A DNA stretch of 64,000 nt, from positions 37,925 to 101,924 of the forward strand of contig JAHJLV010000057.1 in assembly GCA_018821535.1 (NCBI GenBank), in the 5' to 3' direction. This DNA comes from Pseudomonadota bacterium (GTDB taxonomy: Bacteria > Desulfobacterota > Desulfobacteria > Desulfobacterales > Desulfobacteraceae). The translations under genes were made by a program, and so were the position numbers. Below are positions 27,083 through 34,610 of the stretch, one piece after another (position 1 is the first letter of the stretch; every line of letters begins with the position of its first letter). The notes beneath the pieces were generated by a model. It searched no databases and was not told the origin of the DNA. It saw only the letters and a list, made by a program, of their open reading frames with translations.

Positions 27083-28389
27083 GCAACCATAGCCTTTTTT
27101 AAAAACAAGGACACTGCATATAGTGGATAGTTTCTTATTTTGCCGTCTTCTTTAAAATTCATGAGCGTTGAACGGGAAAGAACCGGGGGTTTAAATTTTT
27201 CTCCATAAACAATCAGGCTTTTTTTCTGTCTGCTGGTTCCGGATTTTACTTCCAGCGGCAGAATTTCATCTTTTACCGCTGCAATAAAATCGATTTCTGC
27301 GGTATGTCTGCTGGCCCAGTAATACAGCTCTTTTTCGCCCTGTGCTGCAAACTCCTGGGCCACATAGTTTTCGACAAATGCACCATTATATTCGCTGAAC
27401 AGACGATCCCCTTCTATAATTGCCTTTTGAGACACATTAATCATGGCCCCGAGCAATCCAACATCCAGAAGATAAATTTTGAATTTATCATCCAGATACC
27501 CGGAAAGCGGCAATTTGGGGATTTTGATATTATTTGCTTTTTTGACAAGTCCGGCATCCATCAGCCACTGGATGGATTCATTATATTCTCTTGCTCGTGC
27601 GTTTTTATCCACCTGGGACAATATGAATTTTTTATTTTCTCTGGACAATTGCCCCGGGATACTTGCCCAGATGCCTGAAATCCTGATGGCTTCGGCTTTA
27701 GTTGTGTACTTTGAAAAATCCATTTCATAGGCAGCCAGTATCTCTTTTTGTATTTTACGAACCGTGTTCAAATCTTTATCCTGTACATATTGCCCGACAG
27801 CTTCCGGCATACCGCCGACAAAATAATATATTTTTAAAAAATCGATCAGTTCAGCATGAAAGGTTTGCGGGATGGAATTAAAATCTGTTTTCTCCTGGAT
27901 GTATTTTCGCAGCTGTTCTTTTCCGAGGGCATCAAGAAACTCGCCAAATGCCATTGGGTGCATGTCAAGGAAATTGACTTTGCCCACCGGGAAAGGCGCT
28001 GTCTGACCGACCTTGACCCCTAAAAGAGAACCCGCTGCTGCAATATGGTATTCCGGTGCATTTTCACAAAAATATTTTAAACTGGTCAGTGTCTGGGGTG
28101 AATTTTGAACCTCATCAAATATAATGAGTGTATTATCAGGGGTAATTCTTGATTCCTGATAGATTGACAGCTGATCTATGATTTTATCCGGTGACATTCT
28201 TCCGGTAAAAATATCTTTCAGATCAGGATCTTCCTCAAAATTGTAATATGCAACCGAGTCGTATTCCTTTGCTCCGAATTCCTGGAGAATGTATGTTTTT
28301 CCCACCTGACGCGCCCCTTTCAGGATCAGGGGTTTGCGGGATGAAGACTGTTTCCATGCACATAATTGATTGTAAATATCTCTTTTCAT
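27079..28389 (-). CDS. AAA ATPase with C-terminal DUF4143 (PD-(D/E)XK-like) domain
   Basis: 436 aa. The N-terminal P-loop domain has Walker A GARQVGKT (25-32), Walker B IIFDEVQNSPQ near 100 and a sensor-like AAAGSLLG near 140. The C-terminal DUF4143 region holds EIDFIAAVKDEILPLEVKSG near 365, matching the D...E-x-K pattern of nuclease-like folds. The biological role of this family is not established. It is inserted between the EPS genes sat-cysC and rfbB and lies 91 bases after the DUF6088 gene, so it may belong to the same cassette. It may also be an independent insert. Confidence 0.85.
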   Translation of the reverse strand: MKRDIYNQLCAWKQSSSRKPLILKGARQVGKTYILQEFGAKEYDSVAYYNFEEDPDLKDIFTGRMSPDKIIDQLSIYQESRITPDNTLIIFDEVQNSPQTLTSLKYFCENAPEYHIAAAGSLLGVKVGQTAPFPVGKVNFLDMHPMAFGEFLDALGKEQLRKYIQEKTDFNSIPQTFHAELIDFLKIYYFVGGMPEAVGQYVQDKDLNTVRKIQKEILAAYEMDFSKYTTKAEAIRISGIWASIPGQLSRENKKFILSQVDKNARAREYNESIQWLMDAGLVKKANNIKIPKLPLSGYLDDKFKIYLLDVGLLGAMINVSQKAIIEGDRLFSEYNGAFVENYVAQEFAAQGEKELYYWASRHTAEIDFIAAVKDEILPLEVKSGTSRQKKSLIVYGEKFKPPVLSRSTLMNFKEDGKIRNYPLYAVSLFLKKAMVA

Positions 28390-28480
28390 GGAAAACTCAT
28401 ACTATATTTTGTGGAAAATATCAAAAAAGTCGTGCTGATTTCGTGTAAAATTATCAAAAACTCGTCCGAAAAATGTGATT

Positions 28481-28915
28481 TCAACGATGCTTTTGATTGG
28501 GGGTAACTTTTTCATATTTTACAAATCTTCCATTGAAACCTATTTTTTTGTTTACTCTTCTGTTCACACCGATCACAATTCCTGTTGGCACCTGAGTTGT
28601 TTTTCCATCATTGTACTCCTGCTCATAGGGTGTTGGAACGACATCTATTCCTGATTTTTTTAAAGCAACAATGGCAATGTCCCTGATATTTTGTTCGGGG
28701 ATAATTTTTTTAGTAACAGATGAGATTTTAGTTCGGACATACACCCCCTGCCCCACACGAAGAATCAATTTCTTCTTTATCAATTTTCTGAGTGCCCTGA
28801 GTATTTGATCTCTATCGGACAAATCATAGAAATCAGATAAAACAAAAGTGGAATAACTACTTCGTTTTATACGATATCTAATTTTATCTTCTAAAGTTTT
28901 TTTACGCTTGGTCAT
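28481..28915 (-). CDS. DUF6088/AbiEi-like winged-helix protein (putative antitoxin)
   Basis: 144 aa, basic. The N-terminal half (residues about 5-65) reads as a winged helix of the AbiEi type (FVLSDFYDLSDRDQILRALRKL followed by a beta-wing GQGVYVR). The C-terminal half matches the DUF6088 pattern with GIDVVPTPYEQEY and QVPTGIVIGVNRRVNKKIG. AbiEi proteins are antitoxins and autoregulators that bind inverted repeats at their own promoter. Its start overlaps the end of the ATPase gene at 28902 by 14 bases, so the two are co-transcribed. No AbiEii nucleotidyltransferase is nearby; the ATPase occupies the partner position. Confidence 0.78.
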   Translation of the reverse strand: MTKRKKTLEDKIRYRIKRSSYSTFVLSDFYDLSDRDQILRALRKLIKKKLILRVGQGVYVRTKISSVTKKIIPEQNIRDIAIVALKKSGIDVVPTPYEQEYNDGKTTQVPTGIVIGVNRRVNKKIGFNGRFVKYEKVTPNQKHR

Positions 28916-30203
28916 CTAAGAGCCATTTCCAGACAGGGACAACAGTAATATTATTGTCCAGTTGCGCTTCATCATCCCAGGTGACGATCGTGCCGGAATG
29001 AATTGAAAATTCTTCCATGGCACTATGCAATCCGCGATATTCCCGGTCAAATGTTTTTTTATCTGACATCTGCCAGCAGACCTGAATCAGTTTAACATCT
29101 TTATTTACAGGGTGGCGGGCAAAAAAATCAGTTTCAAATCCGTTTTTGGTATTCACATATTCCACCTGGTACTTATTCCGGCGCAAATGCATAAAAACCA
29201 TATTTTCAAGGATCGGGCCGGAATCAGCACTGTTCTGGAATGTCATGGCATTTAAAAGGCCGGTATCTATCGTATACATTTTTGCAGGATTGATCATCCG
29301 TGATTTTTCAGAACGGGTATGAATGGGTATCTGATAAAACACAAACGCATCTGTCAGATGATCTAAATACGTGTACAGGCTGTTTTTAGTACATTTTACC
29401 GACATGCTTTTTAAGGTATTATAAAATTTATTAATGCTGAATTTGCAGCCTGCAGACCGCATTAATGTTTTAACCAGATGTTTCATTGCAGTGATATTGC
29501 TCACGGCATGGCGCTCGATAACATCTTTTAGAAGAACCGTATCAATATAGCCCTGCAGGATCTCGATTTTTATATCAGGATCAATATTTTGAACTTCAGG
29601 AAATCCGCCGTCTATAAAATATTTTTTTACGGCATTTCGCAAAACGGCAGTGGTTTTTGAACCAAAATTTTCAGGTGTCTCATCACACAGGCCATGATAT
29701 TTTAAAAATTCCTGGAAACTGAACGGAAATATTTCAGTTGTTAAAGAACGGCCCCGAAGGCTTGTGGCAATTTCAGTGCTTAAGAGTTTTGAAGATGAAC
29801 CGGTAATGTAAATCTGAATGTTTTCAGAATCAAGCAGTCGCCTGATAAACATTTCCCACTGAAGAATACGCTGGAGTTCATCAAAGAAAAAATAGCAGGT
29901 TTTGTTTTTGTTGTCAGGAAATTTTCCATAATACACATCCAGGATTTCCTGGAAATGATTCACTTCAAAATCAATCAGACGTTCATCTTCAAAATTAATG
30001 TACAGAATTTGATTTCGAAGAATATTTTTTTGAAGCAATGCATTGATCTTCTGGAAACAAAACCATGTTTTCCCGGAACGGCGCATGCCGATGACAACAT
30101 TTGCCTTCCCTTTGATTTGAGGAAACACATTTGTTCTGGGAACCGGCGCTGGCAGGTCCCGTTCCTGAAAGTCATCAATGAGTTGTGAAATAATCGTTCG
30201 CAT
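28902..30203 (-). CDS. AAA_14/DUF4143-type ATPase, first gene of the palindrome-controlled cassette
   Basis: 433 aa. Walker A is GMRRSGKT (39-46) and Walker B is YFFFDELQRIL near 105-115. A sensor motif ITGSSSKLLSTEIATSLRGR follows near 133, and a C-terminal domain contains GFETDFFARHP and LIQVCW near 360-375. Compared with the ATPase at 27079-28389 the nuclease-like E-x-K is replaced by Q-V-C, so that half is probably not catalytic. The start codon lies only seven bases after a promoter -10 (30216-30211), implying a leaderless message. Paired with the AbiEi-like protein by overlap. Function unknown. Confidence 0.83.
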   Translation of the reverse strand: MRTIISQLIDDFQERDLPAPVPRTNVFPQIKGKANVVIGMRRSGKTWFCFQKINALLQKNILRNQILYINFEDERLIDFEVNHFQEILDVYYGKFPDNKNKTCYFFFDELQRILQWEMFIRRLLDSENIQIYITGSSSKLLSTEIATSLRGRSLTTEIFPFSFQEFLKYHGLCDETPENFGSKTTAVLRNAVKKYFIDGGFPEVQNIDPDIKIEILQGYIDTVLLKDVIERHAVSNITAMKHLVKTLMRSAGCKFSINKFYNTLKSMSVKCTKNSLYTYLDHLTDAFVFYQIPIHTRSEKSRMINPAKMYTIDTGLLNAMTFQNSADSGPILENMVFMHLRRNKYQVEYVNTKNGFETDFFARHPVNKDVKLIQVCWQMSDKKTFDREYRGLHSAMEEFSIHSGTIVTWDDEAQLDNNITVVPVWKWLLDDQA

Positions 30204-30210
30204 AGTTTAA

Positions 30211-30268
30211 AATTTATCTCTAATTTAGAGATAAATCAATCAATTTTTATCTTTAAATTAGAGATAAA
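30211..30268 (-). promoter_or_regulatory. Promoter with two tandem palindromic operators for the ATPase-DUF6088 cassette
   Basis: Palindrome 1 (30212-30236) has perfect 12-base arms (ATTTATCTCTAA) around a single central base. Palindrome 2 (30246-30268) has 11-base arms of nearly the same sequence with one mismatch. The centres are 33 bases apart. A minus-strand promoter fits inside: -35 TTGATT (30239-30234), 17-base spacer, -10 TAAATT (30216-30211), so palindrome 1 covers spacer and -10. Repression by the DUF6088 winged-helix protein is an inference from the AbiEi precedent. Confidence 0.75.
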
Positions 30269-30269
30269 A

Positions 30270-31283
30270 TTATTTTACAAGGGGTTTCCACCAGGTTTTA
30301 TTATCCAGGTACCAGTCAATGGTTTTTTCAATGCCCTGTTCAAATGTGGTCCGGGGAACATAGCCAAGATCTTGTGTTATTTTTTTGGCATTGATGGCAT
30401 AGCGGCGGTCATGGCCTGCCCGGTCTGTTACGTGGGTGATCAGGGTATCAGCCGGGGTTTTCCGGTCAAGCTTTTTATCCATGAGCGAACACACCAGGCG
30501 GACAATGTCGATATTGCGCTTTTCATTGTTTCCGCCAATATTATAGGTCTGGCCGGGGATGCCTTTTTTGAGAATCAGGTCCACGCCCAGATTATGATCA
30601 TCCACATACAGCCAGTCCCTGATTTGCAGTCCGTCTCCGTACACGGGTATGGGGATATCATGGAGGATATTGACAATCATCAAAGGGATCAGTTTTTCCG
30701 GGAACTGGTACGGGCCGTAATTATTGGAACAATTGGATGTGGTAACTTCCAGGCCGTAGGTTTCGTGGTATGCCCGAACCAGGTGATCAGAGGATGCCTT
30801 GCTGGCAGCATAGGGTGAATTGGGCGCATAGGGCGTTTCTTCTGAAAACGGCGGATCTGAGGGTTTCAGGGTGCCGTAAACCTCGTCTGTGGAAATATGA
30901 TGAAACCTGTGGGGCTGTGGGTGCTGATCCAGCCAGTTATTTTTTGCTGCCTTGAGCAGAGAATGGGTGCCAATAATATTGGTATCAATAAATGCATCCG
31001 GCCCGATGATGGATCGATCCACATGGGACTCTGCTGCAAAATGAACAATGGTGCTGATTTTTTCCCGGACCAGCAGCGTTTCAACCCGATCCTGATCCCG
31101 GATATCGGCATGGATAAATTCAACATTGGGATTTTTTTCTGCCTGGGCAAGACTTGCCCGGTTACCGGCATAGGTTAATGCATCCAGAACAATGAGCCTG
31201 TCTTCGGGGTAAGTATTGAGCCAGTAATATACAAAATTGGCCCCGATAAATCCGGCCCCGCCAGTAACAAGAAGGGTTTTCAT
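30270..31283 (-). CDS. rfbB: dTDP-glucose 4,6-dehydratase
   Basis: 337 aa extended SDR. NAD motif GGAGFIGANF (residues 8-17), STDEVYG near 130 containing the Thr-Asp-Glu catalytic trio, and YAASKASSD with Tyr and Lys near 155-160. It converts dTDP-glucose to dTDP-4-keto-6-deoxyglucose, the second step to dTDP-L-rhamnose. The other three pathway genes lie upstream at 31979-34274, separated by a toxin-antitoxin pair. Its stop codon abuts the operator region of the ATPase cassette downstream. Confidence 0.96.
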   Translation of the reverse strand: MKTLLVTGGAGFIGANFVYYWLNTYPEDRLIVLDALTYAGNRASLAQAEKNPNVEFIHADIRDQDRVETLLVREKISTIVHFAAESHVDRSIIGPDAFIDTNIIGTHSLLKAAKNNWLDQHPQPHRFHHISTDEVYGTLKPSDPPFSEETPYAPNSPYAASKASSDHLVRAYHETYGLEVTTSNCSNNYGPYQFPEKLIPLMIVNILHDIPIPVYGDGLQIRDWLYVDDHNLGVDLILKKGIPGQTYNIGGNNEKRNIDIVRLVCSLMDKKLDRKTPADTLITHVTDRAGHDRRYAINAKKITQDLGYVPRTTFEQGIEKTIDWYLDNKTWWKPLVK

Positions 31284-31335
31284 GCGATTTTCTCTTTAAT
31301 CAAAAGTCTTTTTTTTTGCATAGAAGCCAGGCGGA

Positions 31336-31638
31336 TTATGTCCGGCGTTGTTTTAATTCTTGTATATTTCGACCGGGCTTTTTTCTACAGTCCAAGATAG
31401 CGTAAATATTGACTGTGTTGTCAGTCAAAAGATAATAGATAGCATAAGGAAAAGTCTTTGAAAGCAAGCGGAAATATCCGTCAATTTTTATATGAACACC
31501 AGCATATAAAACTAAAGAATCGATATCGGAAAATAATGTATCAAGAAAATAGGTTCCCAAACCACCGCTTTGGTATTCATAAAATTGGGCTGCCTCGTGC
31601 AGATCGGATTGAGCCTCGTCAAGAATTCGGATTTTCAT
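31336..31638 (-). CDS. ParE/RelE-family toxin
   Basis: 100 aa, compact basic protein of the RelE/ParE fold. It begins KIRILDEAQSDLHEAAQFYE, typical of the helix pair in this superfamily, and has the beta-strand end YYLLTDNTVNIYAILDCRKKP. Such toxins cleave mRNA on ribosomes or poison gyrase; sequence alone does not say which. The start overlaps the antitoxin stop by four bases. It lies between rfbD and rfbB, interrupting the dTDP-rhamnose operon. Confidence 0.88.
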   Translation of the reverse strand: MKIRILDEAQSDLHEAAQFYEYQSGGLGTYFLDTLFSDIDSLVLYAGVHIKIDGYFRLLSKTFPYAIYYLLTDNTVNIYAILDCRKKPGRNIQELKQRRT

Positions 31639-31853
31639 TTAAATTCTGATCGTAGCTCGAATTTTACAGCATTTAAATCTTTAAAAAAAGCCTCACCTTT
31701 TTTTACACGTTCAGCGCGAGCAGATAAGACTTCTTTATGCCAGTCTGGAGATGGAATGCTATCAGGATTTCTCATGAGATCATCCCAAATTTGGTTGATA
31801 ATCACCAATTTTTCAGTGATGCTCATTTCATTTAACGGTAGTGATGTTTGCAT
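31635..31853 (-). CDS. Addiction-module antitoxin (TIGR02574-like)
   Basis: 72 aa. It matches the short antitoxins that accompany ParE-like toxins, with LPLNEMSITEKLVIINQIWD at the N-terminus and the recurring SPDWHKEVLSARAERVKKGE segment in the middle. It should bind and neutralise the toxin encoded downstream with a four-base overlap. The 125 bases upstream contain no gene and could hold its promoter; no clear palindrome was found there. Confidence 0.87.
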   Translation of the reverse strand: MQTSLPLNEMSITEKLVIINQIWDDLMRNPDSIPSPDWHKEVLSARAERVKKGEAFFKDLNAVKFELRSEFK

Positions 31854-31939
31854 TATAATCCTCTCCCTATCAATATTGCTTTAATAGTACATTCTTTAAT
31901 TTTTTCTGCATTAATCTCAATGAAAAACCTGATTAAAAT

Positions 31940-31988
31940 TATTTTTTACAAGGTTATTTTATATGGTTGAGCTATTTTTTACAAGGTT
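31940..31988. repeat. 16-base direct repeat at the rfbD 3' end
   Basis: TATTTTTTACAAGGTT occurs at 31940-31955 and again at 31973-31988, offset by 33 bases. The second copy contains the rfbD stop codon. A related sequence (AATTATTTTACAAGG) lies at the rfbB 3' end near 30268-30282. The repeats flank the side where the toxin-antitoxin pair joins the operon and may mark a duplication at insertion. Confidence 0.6.
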
Positions 31989-32842
31989 GTTTCGTGTAAC
32001 ATTTTTCTGAGCTGCTGGCGCCAGTGCGGCGGCGTGATGTTCAAGGCGTCACAAATCTTTTGTTTATCCAGAATGCTGTATGCAGGTCTTTTTGCCGCTG
32101 TGGGATAGCTGCTGGACGGCACAGGCAGTATGGGGATTGTTTTTTTTAGCAGGCCCATGGATACGGCTTCTTCCTGGATGGCAACGGCAAAATCATACCA
32201 GGATGCACATCCTGCATCTGTCCAGTGATATATGCCGGTCAGATTTTTTTTGATGGCAGACCAGATGGTTTCTGCAAGGCCATTGGCCCAGGTGGGGGTG
32301 CCGATCTGATCATCCACAACGGTCAGGCGTTGTTTTTCCTGCATCAGCCTGAGCATGGTTTTAACAAAATTGGCACCGTGGGAAGAATACAGCCAGGCGG
32401 TTCGGATAATGAGTGAACTTTTTTCAAGAAGTTCAGTCACGCATTGTTCGCCTTGTAATTTGGATTCACCATACACGGATTGCGGGTCCGGAGGGTGATC
32501 AACACGAATGGGTGCAAAATGCTGACCGCTGAAAATATAATCTGTTGAGATATGAACCAGTTTTATATTTTTTAGTCTGGCTGCAAGTGCAATGTCTTTC
32601 ACCGCTTCATGGTTGATGCGAAAGGCTTTTAGTTTTTCGGTCTGGGCCAGATCCACTGCAGTATAGGCTGCGGCATTGATAATCCAGGCGGGCTCTGTTG
32701 ATTCAATGCAGTTGTGGATACTGGCAGTGCTCAAAAAATCCACTCCGGGATAATCACAGGTGAATAACTGTATGGTTTCAGGGCAGGTCCGGGAAAGTTC
32801 CCAGCCCAGCTGGCCATTGCTGCCCAGCAAAAGGATTTTCAC
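31979..32842 (-). CDS. rfbD: dTDP-4-dehydrorhamnose reductase
   Basis: 287 aa SDR. N-terminal NAD(P)-binding motif GSNGQLGWEL (residues 7-16), the ISTDYIFSG motif near 100, and catalytic Y-x3-K in SVYGESKLQGE near 128. It performs the final reduction to dTDP-L-rhamnose. The start overlaps the rfbC stop by four bases. The C-terminus ends HETTL at the stop contained in the 16-base direct repeat. Confidence 0.95.
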   Translation of the reverse strand: MKILLLGSNGQLGWELSRTCPETIQLFTCDYPGVDFLSTASIHNCIESTEPAWIINAAAYTAVDLAQTEKLKAFRINHEAVKDIALAARLKNIKLVHISTDYIFSGQHFAPIRVDHPPDPQSVYGESKLQGEQCVTELLEKSSLIIRTAWLYSSHGANFVKTMLRLMQEKQRLTVVDDQIGTPTWANGLAETIWSAIKKNLTGIYHWTDAGCASWYDFAVAIQEEAVSMGLLKKTIPILPVPSSSYPTAAKRPAYSILDKQKICDALNITPPHWRQQLRKMLHETTL

Positions 32843-33387
32843 TCAAACACCTGTGCTGTTTTAAACGCCTGCGCCTGTTGATCCTTGCCGGACAAGACCG
32901 GGTCAAGGCCGGGGATCAGCGGCCAGTCAATATGGATATCCGGGTCATCCCACCGGATGGCGCATTCATGTTCAGGAGCATAATAATCTGTGCATTTATA
33001 CAAAAATTCCGCCTCTTTGCTCAGTACATAAAACCCGTGGGCAAACCCCGGCGGAACCCAGAGCATATGCCTGTTTTCTGACGACAGAATACACCCTGCC
33101 CATTGCCCGAATGTCGGGGATGATTTTCGGATATCAACGGCAACATCGAACACTTCTCCGGATATGACCCGGGCAAGTTTTCCCTGGGTCTGCTCAATCT
33201 GGTAATGAAGCCCGCGCAATGTGCCCTGCAGGGATCTGCTGTGGTTATCCTGAACAAAACGGACGTCTGCCACGTTCTGTCTGAATTCGCCATCCCGGAA
33301 GGTTTCCATGAAAAACCCCCGGTGATCTCCATAAATCACAGGTTCGATCAATACCACATCCGGAATATCAAGCAATGTATATTTCAT
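32839..33387 (-). CDS. rfbC: dTDP-4-dehydrorhamnose 3,5-epimerase
   Basis: 182 aa cupin-fold enzyme of normal length. Signature segments: GDHRGFFMETF near residue 21, QDNHSRSLQGTLRGLHYQ near 46-63 with the catalytic His, and FAHGFYVLSKEAEFLYKCTDYY near 118-139 with the active-site Tyr. It epimerises C3 and C5 of the dTDP-4-keto sugar. Adjacent to rfbA with a one-base overlap and coupled to rfbD by a four-base overlap. Confidence 0.96.
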   Translation of the reverse strand: MKYTLLDIPDVVLIEPVIYGDHRGFFMETFRDGEFRQNVADVRFVQDNHSRSLQGTLRGLHYQIEQTQGKLARVISGEVFDVAVDIRKSSPTFGQWAGCILSSENRHMLWVPPGFAHGFYVLSKEAEFLYKCTDYYAPEHECAIRWDDPDIHIDWPLIPGLDPVLSGKDQQAQAFKTAQVFE

Positions 33388-34274
33388 TAGACCCCTTTGG
33401 CAATCGCCCTTTTTATGAGATCTTCAAGATACTGTCCGTATTTGTTTTTATTCAATGCCCTGGCCATTTTTTCAAGCTGTTCCAGTTTTATCAGTTTTCT
33501 GTCGTAGGCGATTTCTTCAAGACAGGCTACTTTCAATCCCTGGCGATCTTCAACCACTTTAATAAAAATGGACGCATCCATCAAGGATTCATGGGTACCT
33601 GTGTCCAGCCAGGCGGTTCCACGATTCAACAGTTCCACGGTTAATCTGTTCCTGTCCAGATAGGCCTTGTTCACATCCGTGATTTCAAGCTCTCCGCGTT
33701 TGGAGGGTGTGATGCTTTTTGCAATATTGATGACCTCATTATCATAAAAATACAGCCCTGTGACCGCATAATTTGATTTTGGAATATCCGGTTTTTCTTC
33801 TATGCTGATCACCCTGTCGTTTTTATCAAACTCAATCACACCATAACGCTGGGGATCTTTGACAAAATACCCGAAAACCGTGGCACCGATTTCCTGTTTG
33901 CTGAGCTGGCGCAACCTTTCGGAAAGTCCTTCTCCATAAAAAATATTATCCCCTAAAACAAGGGTGACACAGTCTGAACCGATAAATTTTTCACCGATCA
34001 AAAAAGCCTGGGCCAGACCGTCCGGTGAGGGCTGTTCCGCATACTGCAGGCGGATTCCCCATTGAGACCCGTCCCCGAGCACTTTTTTAAAATGATCCAT
34101 ATCGTGGGGCGTGGTGATCAGCAGAATATCGTAAATACCTGCCAGCATCAGGGTTGACAAGGGATAATAGATCATGGGTTTGTCATATATCGGCATCAAT
34201 TGCTTGCTGACCGATAAAGTCAAAGGATGCAGACGGGTTCCGGACCCCCCTGCCAGTATGATTCCTTTTCGCAT
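33387..34274 (-). CDS. rfbA: Glucose-1-phosphate thymidylyltransferase
   Basis: 295 aa, normal length. The nucleotidyltransferase signature LAGGSGTRLHPLT is at residues 7-19, with YDKPMIYYPLS near 30 and the DNIFYG metal-binding region near 110. It makes dTDP-glucose, the first step of dTDP-L-rhamnose synthesis. It is the first gene of the long minus-strand EPS locus, preceded by a leader of about 330 bases rich in hairpins (34275-34610). Confidence 0.97.
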   Translation of the reverse strand: MRKGIILAGGSGTRLHPLTLSVSKQLMPIYDKPMIYYPLSTLMLAGIYDILLITTPHDMDHFKKVLGDGSQWGIRLQYAEQPSPDGLAQAFLIGEKFIGSDCVTLVLGDNIFYGEGLSERLRQLSKQEIGATVFGYFVKDPQRYGVIEFDKNDRVISIEEKPDIPKSNYAVTGLYFYDNEVINIAKSITPSKRGELEITDVNKAYLDRNRLTVELLNRGTAWLDTGTHESLMDASIFIKVVEDRQGLKVACLEEIAYDRKLIKLEQLEKMARALNKNKYGQYLEDLIKRAIAKGV

Positions 34275-34340
34275 ATTTGTTCCTGGCTTGATTTTTTTAA
34301 ATTCTTAAGATTTTTCCGGGTTGGCTGGGGCGAAAAAACA

Positions 34341-34377
34341 AGACAGCTCCGCCCTGTCGGTTACATGGAGAAACCGA
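34341..34377 (-). promoter_or_regulatory. ops/JUMPstart-like element with overlapping hairpins in the EPS leader
   Basis: On the minus strand the sequence GGCGGAGCTGTCT (34353-34341) resembles the ops element GGCGGTAGCGTGCT with one base missing and three differing. It lies in the loop and right arm of a small hairpin (GACAG 34358-34354 with CTGTC 34346-34342), followed by TTGTTTTTT. An upstream hairpin (TCGGTT 34357-34362 with AACCGA 34372-34377) shares two bases with it, so the two structures compete. This resembles leader control of polysaccharide operons, but the match is imperfect. Confidence 0.35.
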
Positions 34378-34404
34378 TGCAGATTGTTGTTCTTTAACCA
34401 TTTA

Positions 34405-34439
34405 CAAATAAAAAATGCAAGCAATTAATAACCTTGCAT
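34405..34439 (-). terminator. Terminator-like hairpin in the EPS leader
   Basis: Arms CTTGCAT and ATGCAAG pair perfectly (34415-34421 with 34433-34439) across an 11-base loop, and on the minus strand the stem is followed directly by TTTTTATTTG. Only the EPS operon is transcribed through here on this strand, so it would act as an attenuator rather than an end-of-gene terminator. The stem is short and A+T-rich, so strength is doubtful. Confidence 0.45.
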
Positions 34440-34610
34440 GGTTTAGCAATAACAGGTTTGGATTTAAAGTCTGTACGATGAGATTTTGATTAGGACACTG
34501 CATTGTCTTTTTTATGAGGTCTTCATCAAATGCTCATTTGCATTCTTTTTTTATTTAAGATAAACTTGCCTGACGCTAATTTGAAGACGCAAGATAAAGG
34601 ATCAGAGGTC

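Larger units (their letters stand above)
34275..34610. other. Divergent intergenic region between rfbA and gspF
   Basis: 336 bases with no gene. On the minus strand it would form the leader of the EPS operon and contains the two hairpins listed separately. On the plus strand a weak sigma70-like promoter for gspF is possible: TTGCAT at 34538-34543, 17-base spacer, TAAACT at 34561-34566. I found no convincing minus-strand promoter by eye. Confidence 0.6.

Noticed and set aside
31861..31978. Possible antitoxin operator upstream of the ParE-type pair
   Set aside because: Only weak A+T-rich half-repeats are visible; no palindrome comparable to the other two modules.
34321..34380. Possible c-di-GMP riboswitch in the EPS leader
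   Set aside because: The conserved GEMM core and tetraloop receptor pattern is absent on both strands; only short hairpins remain.
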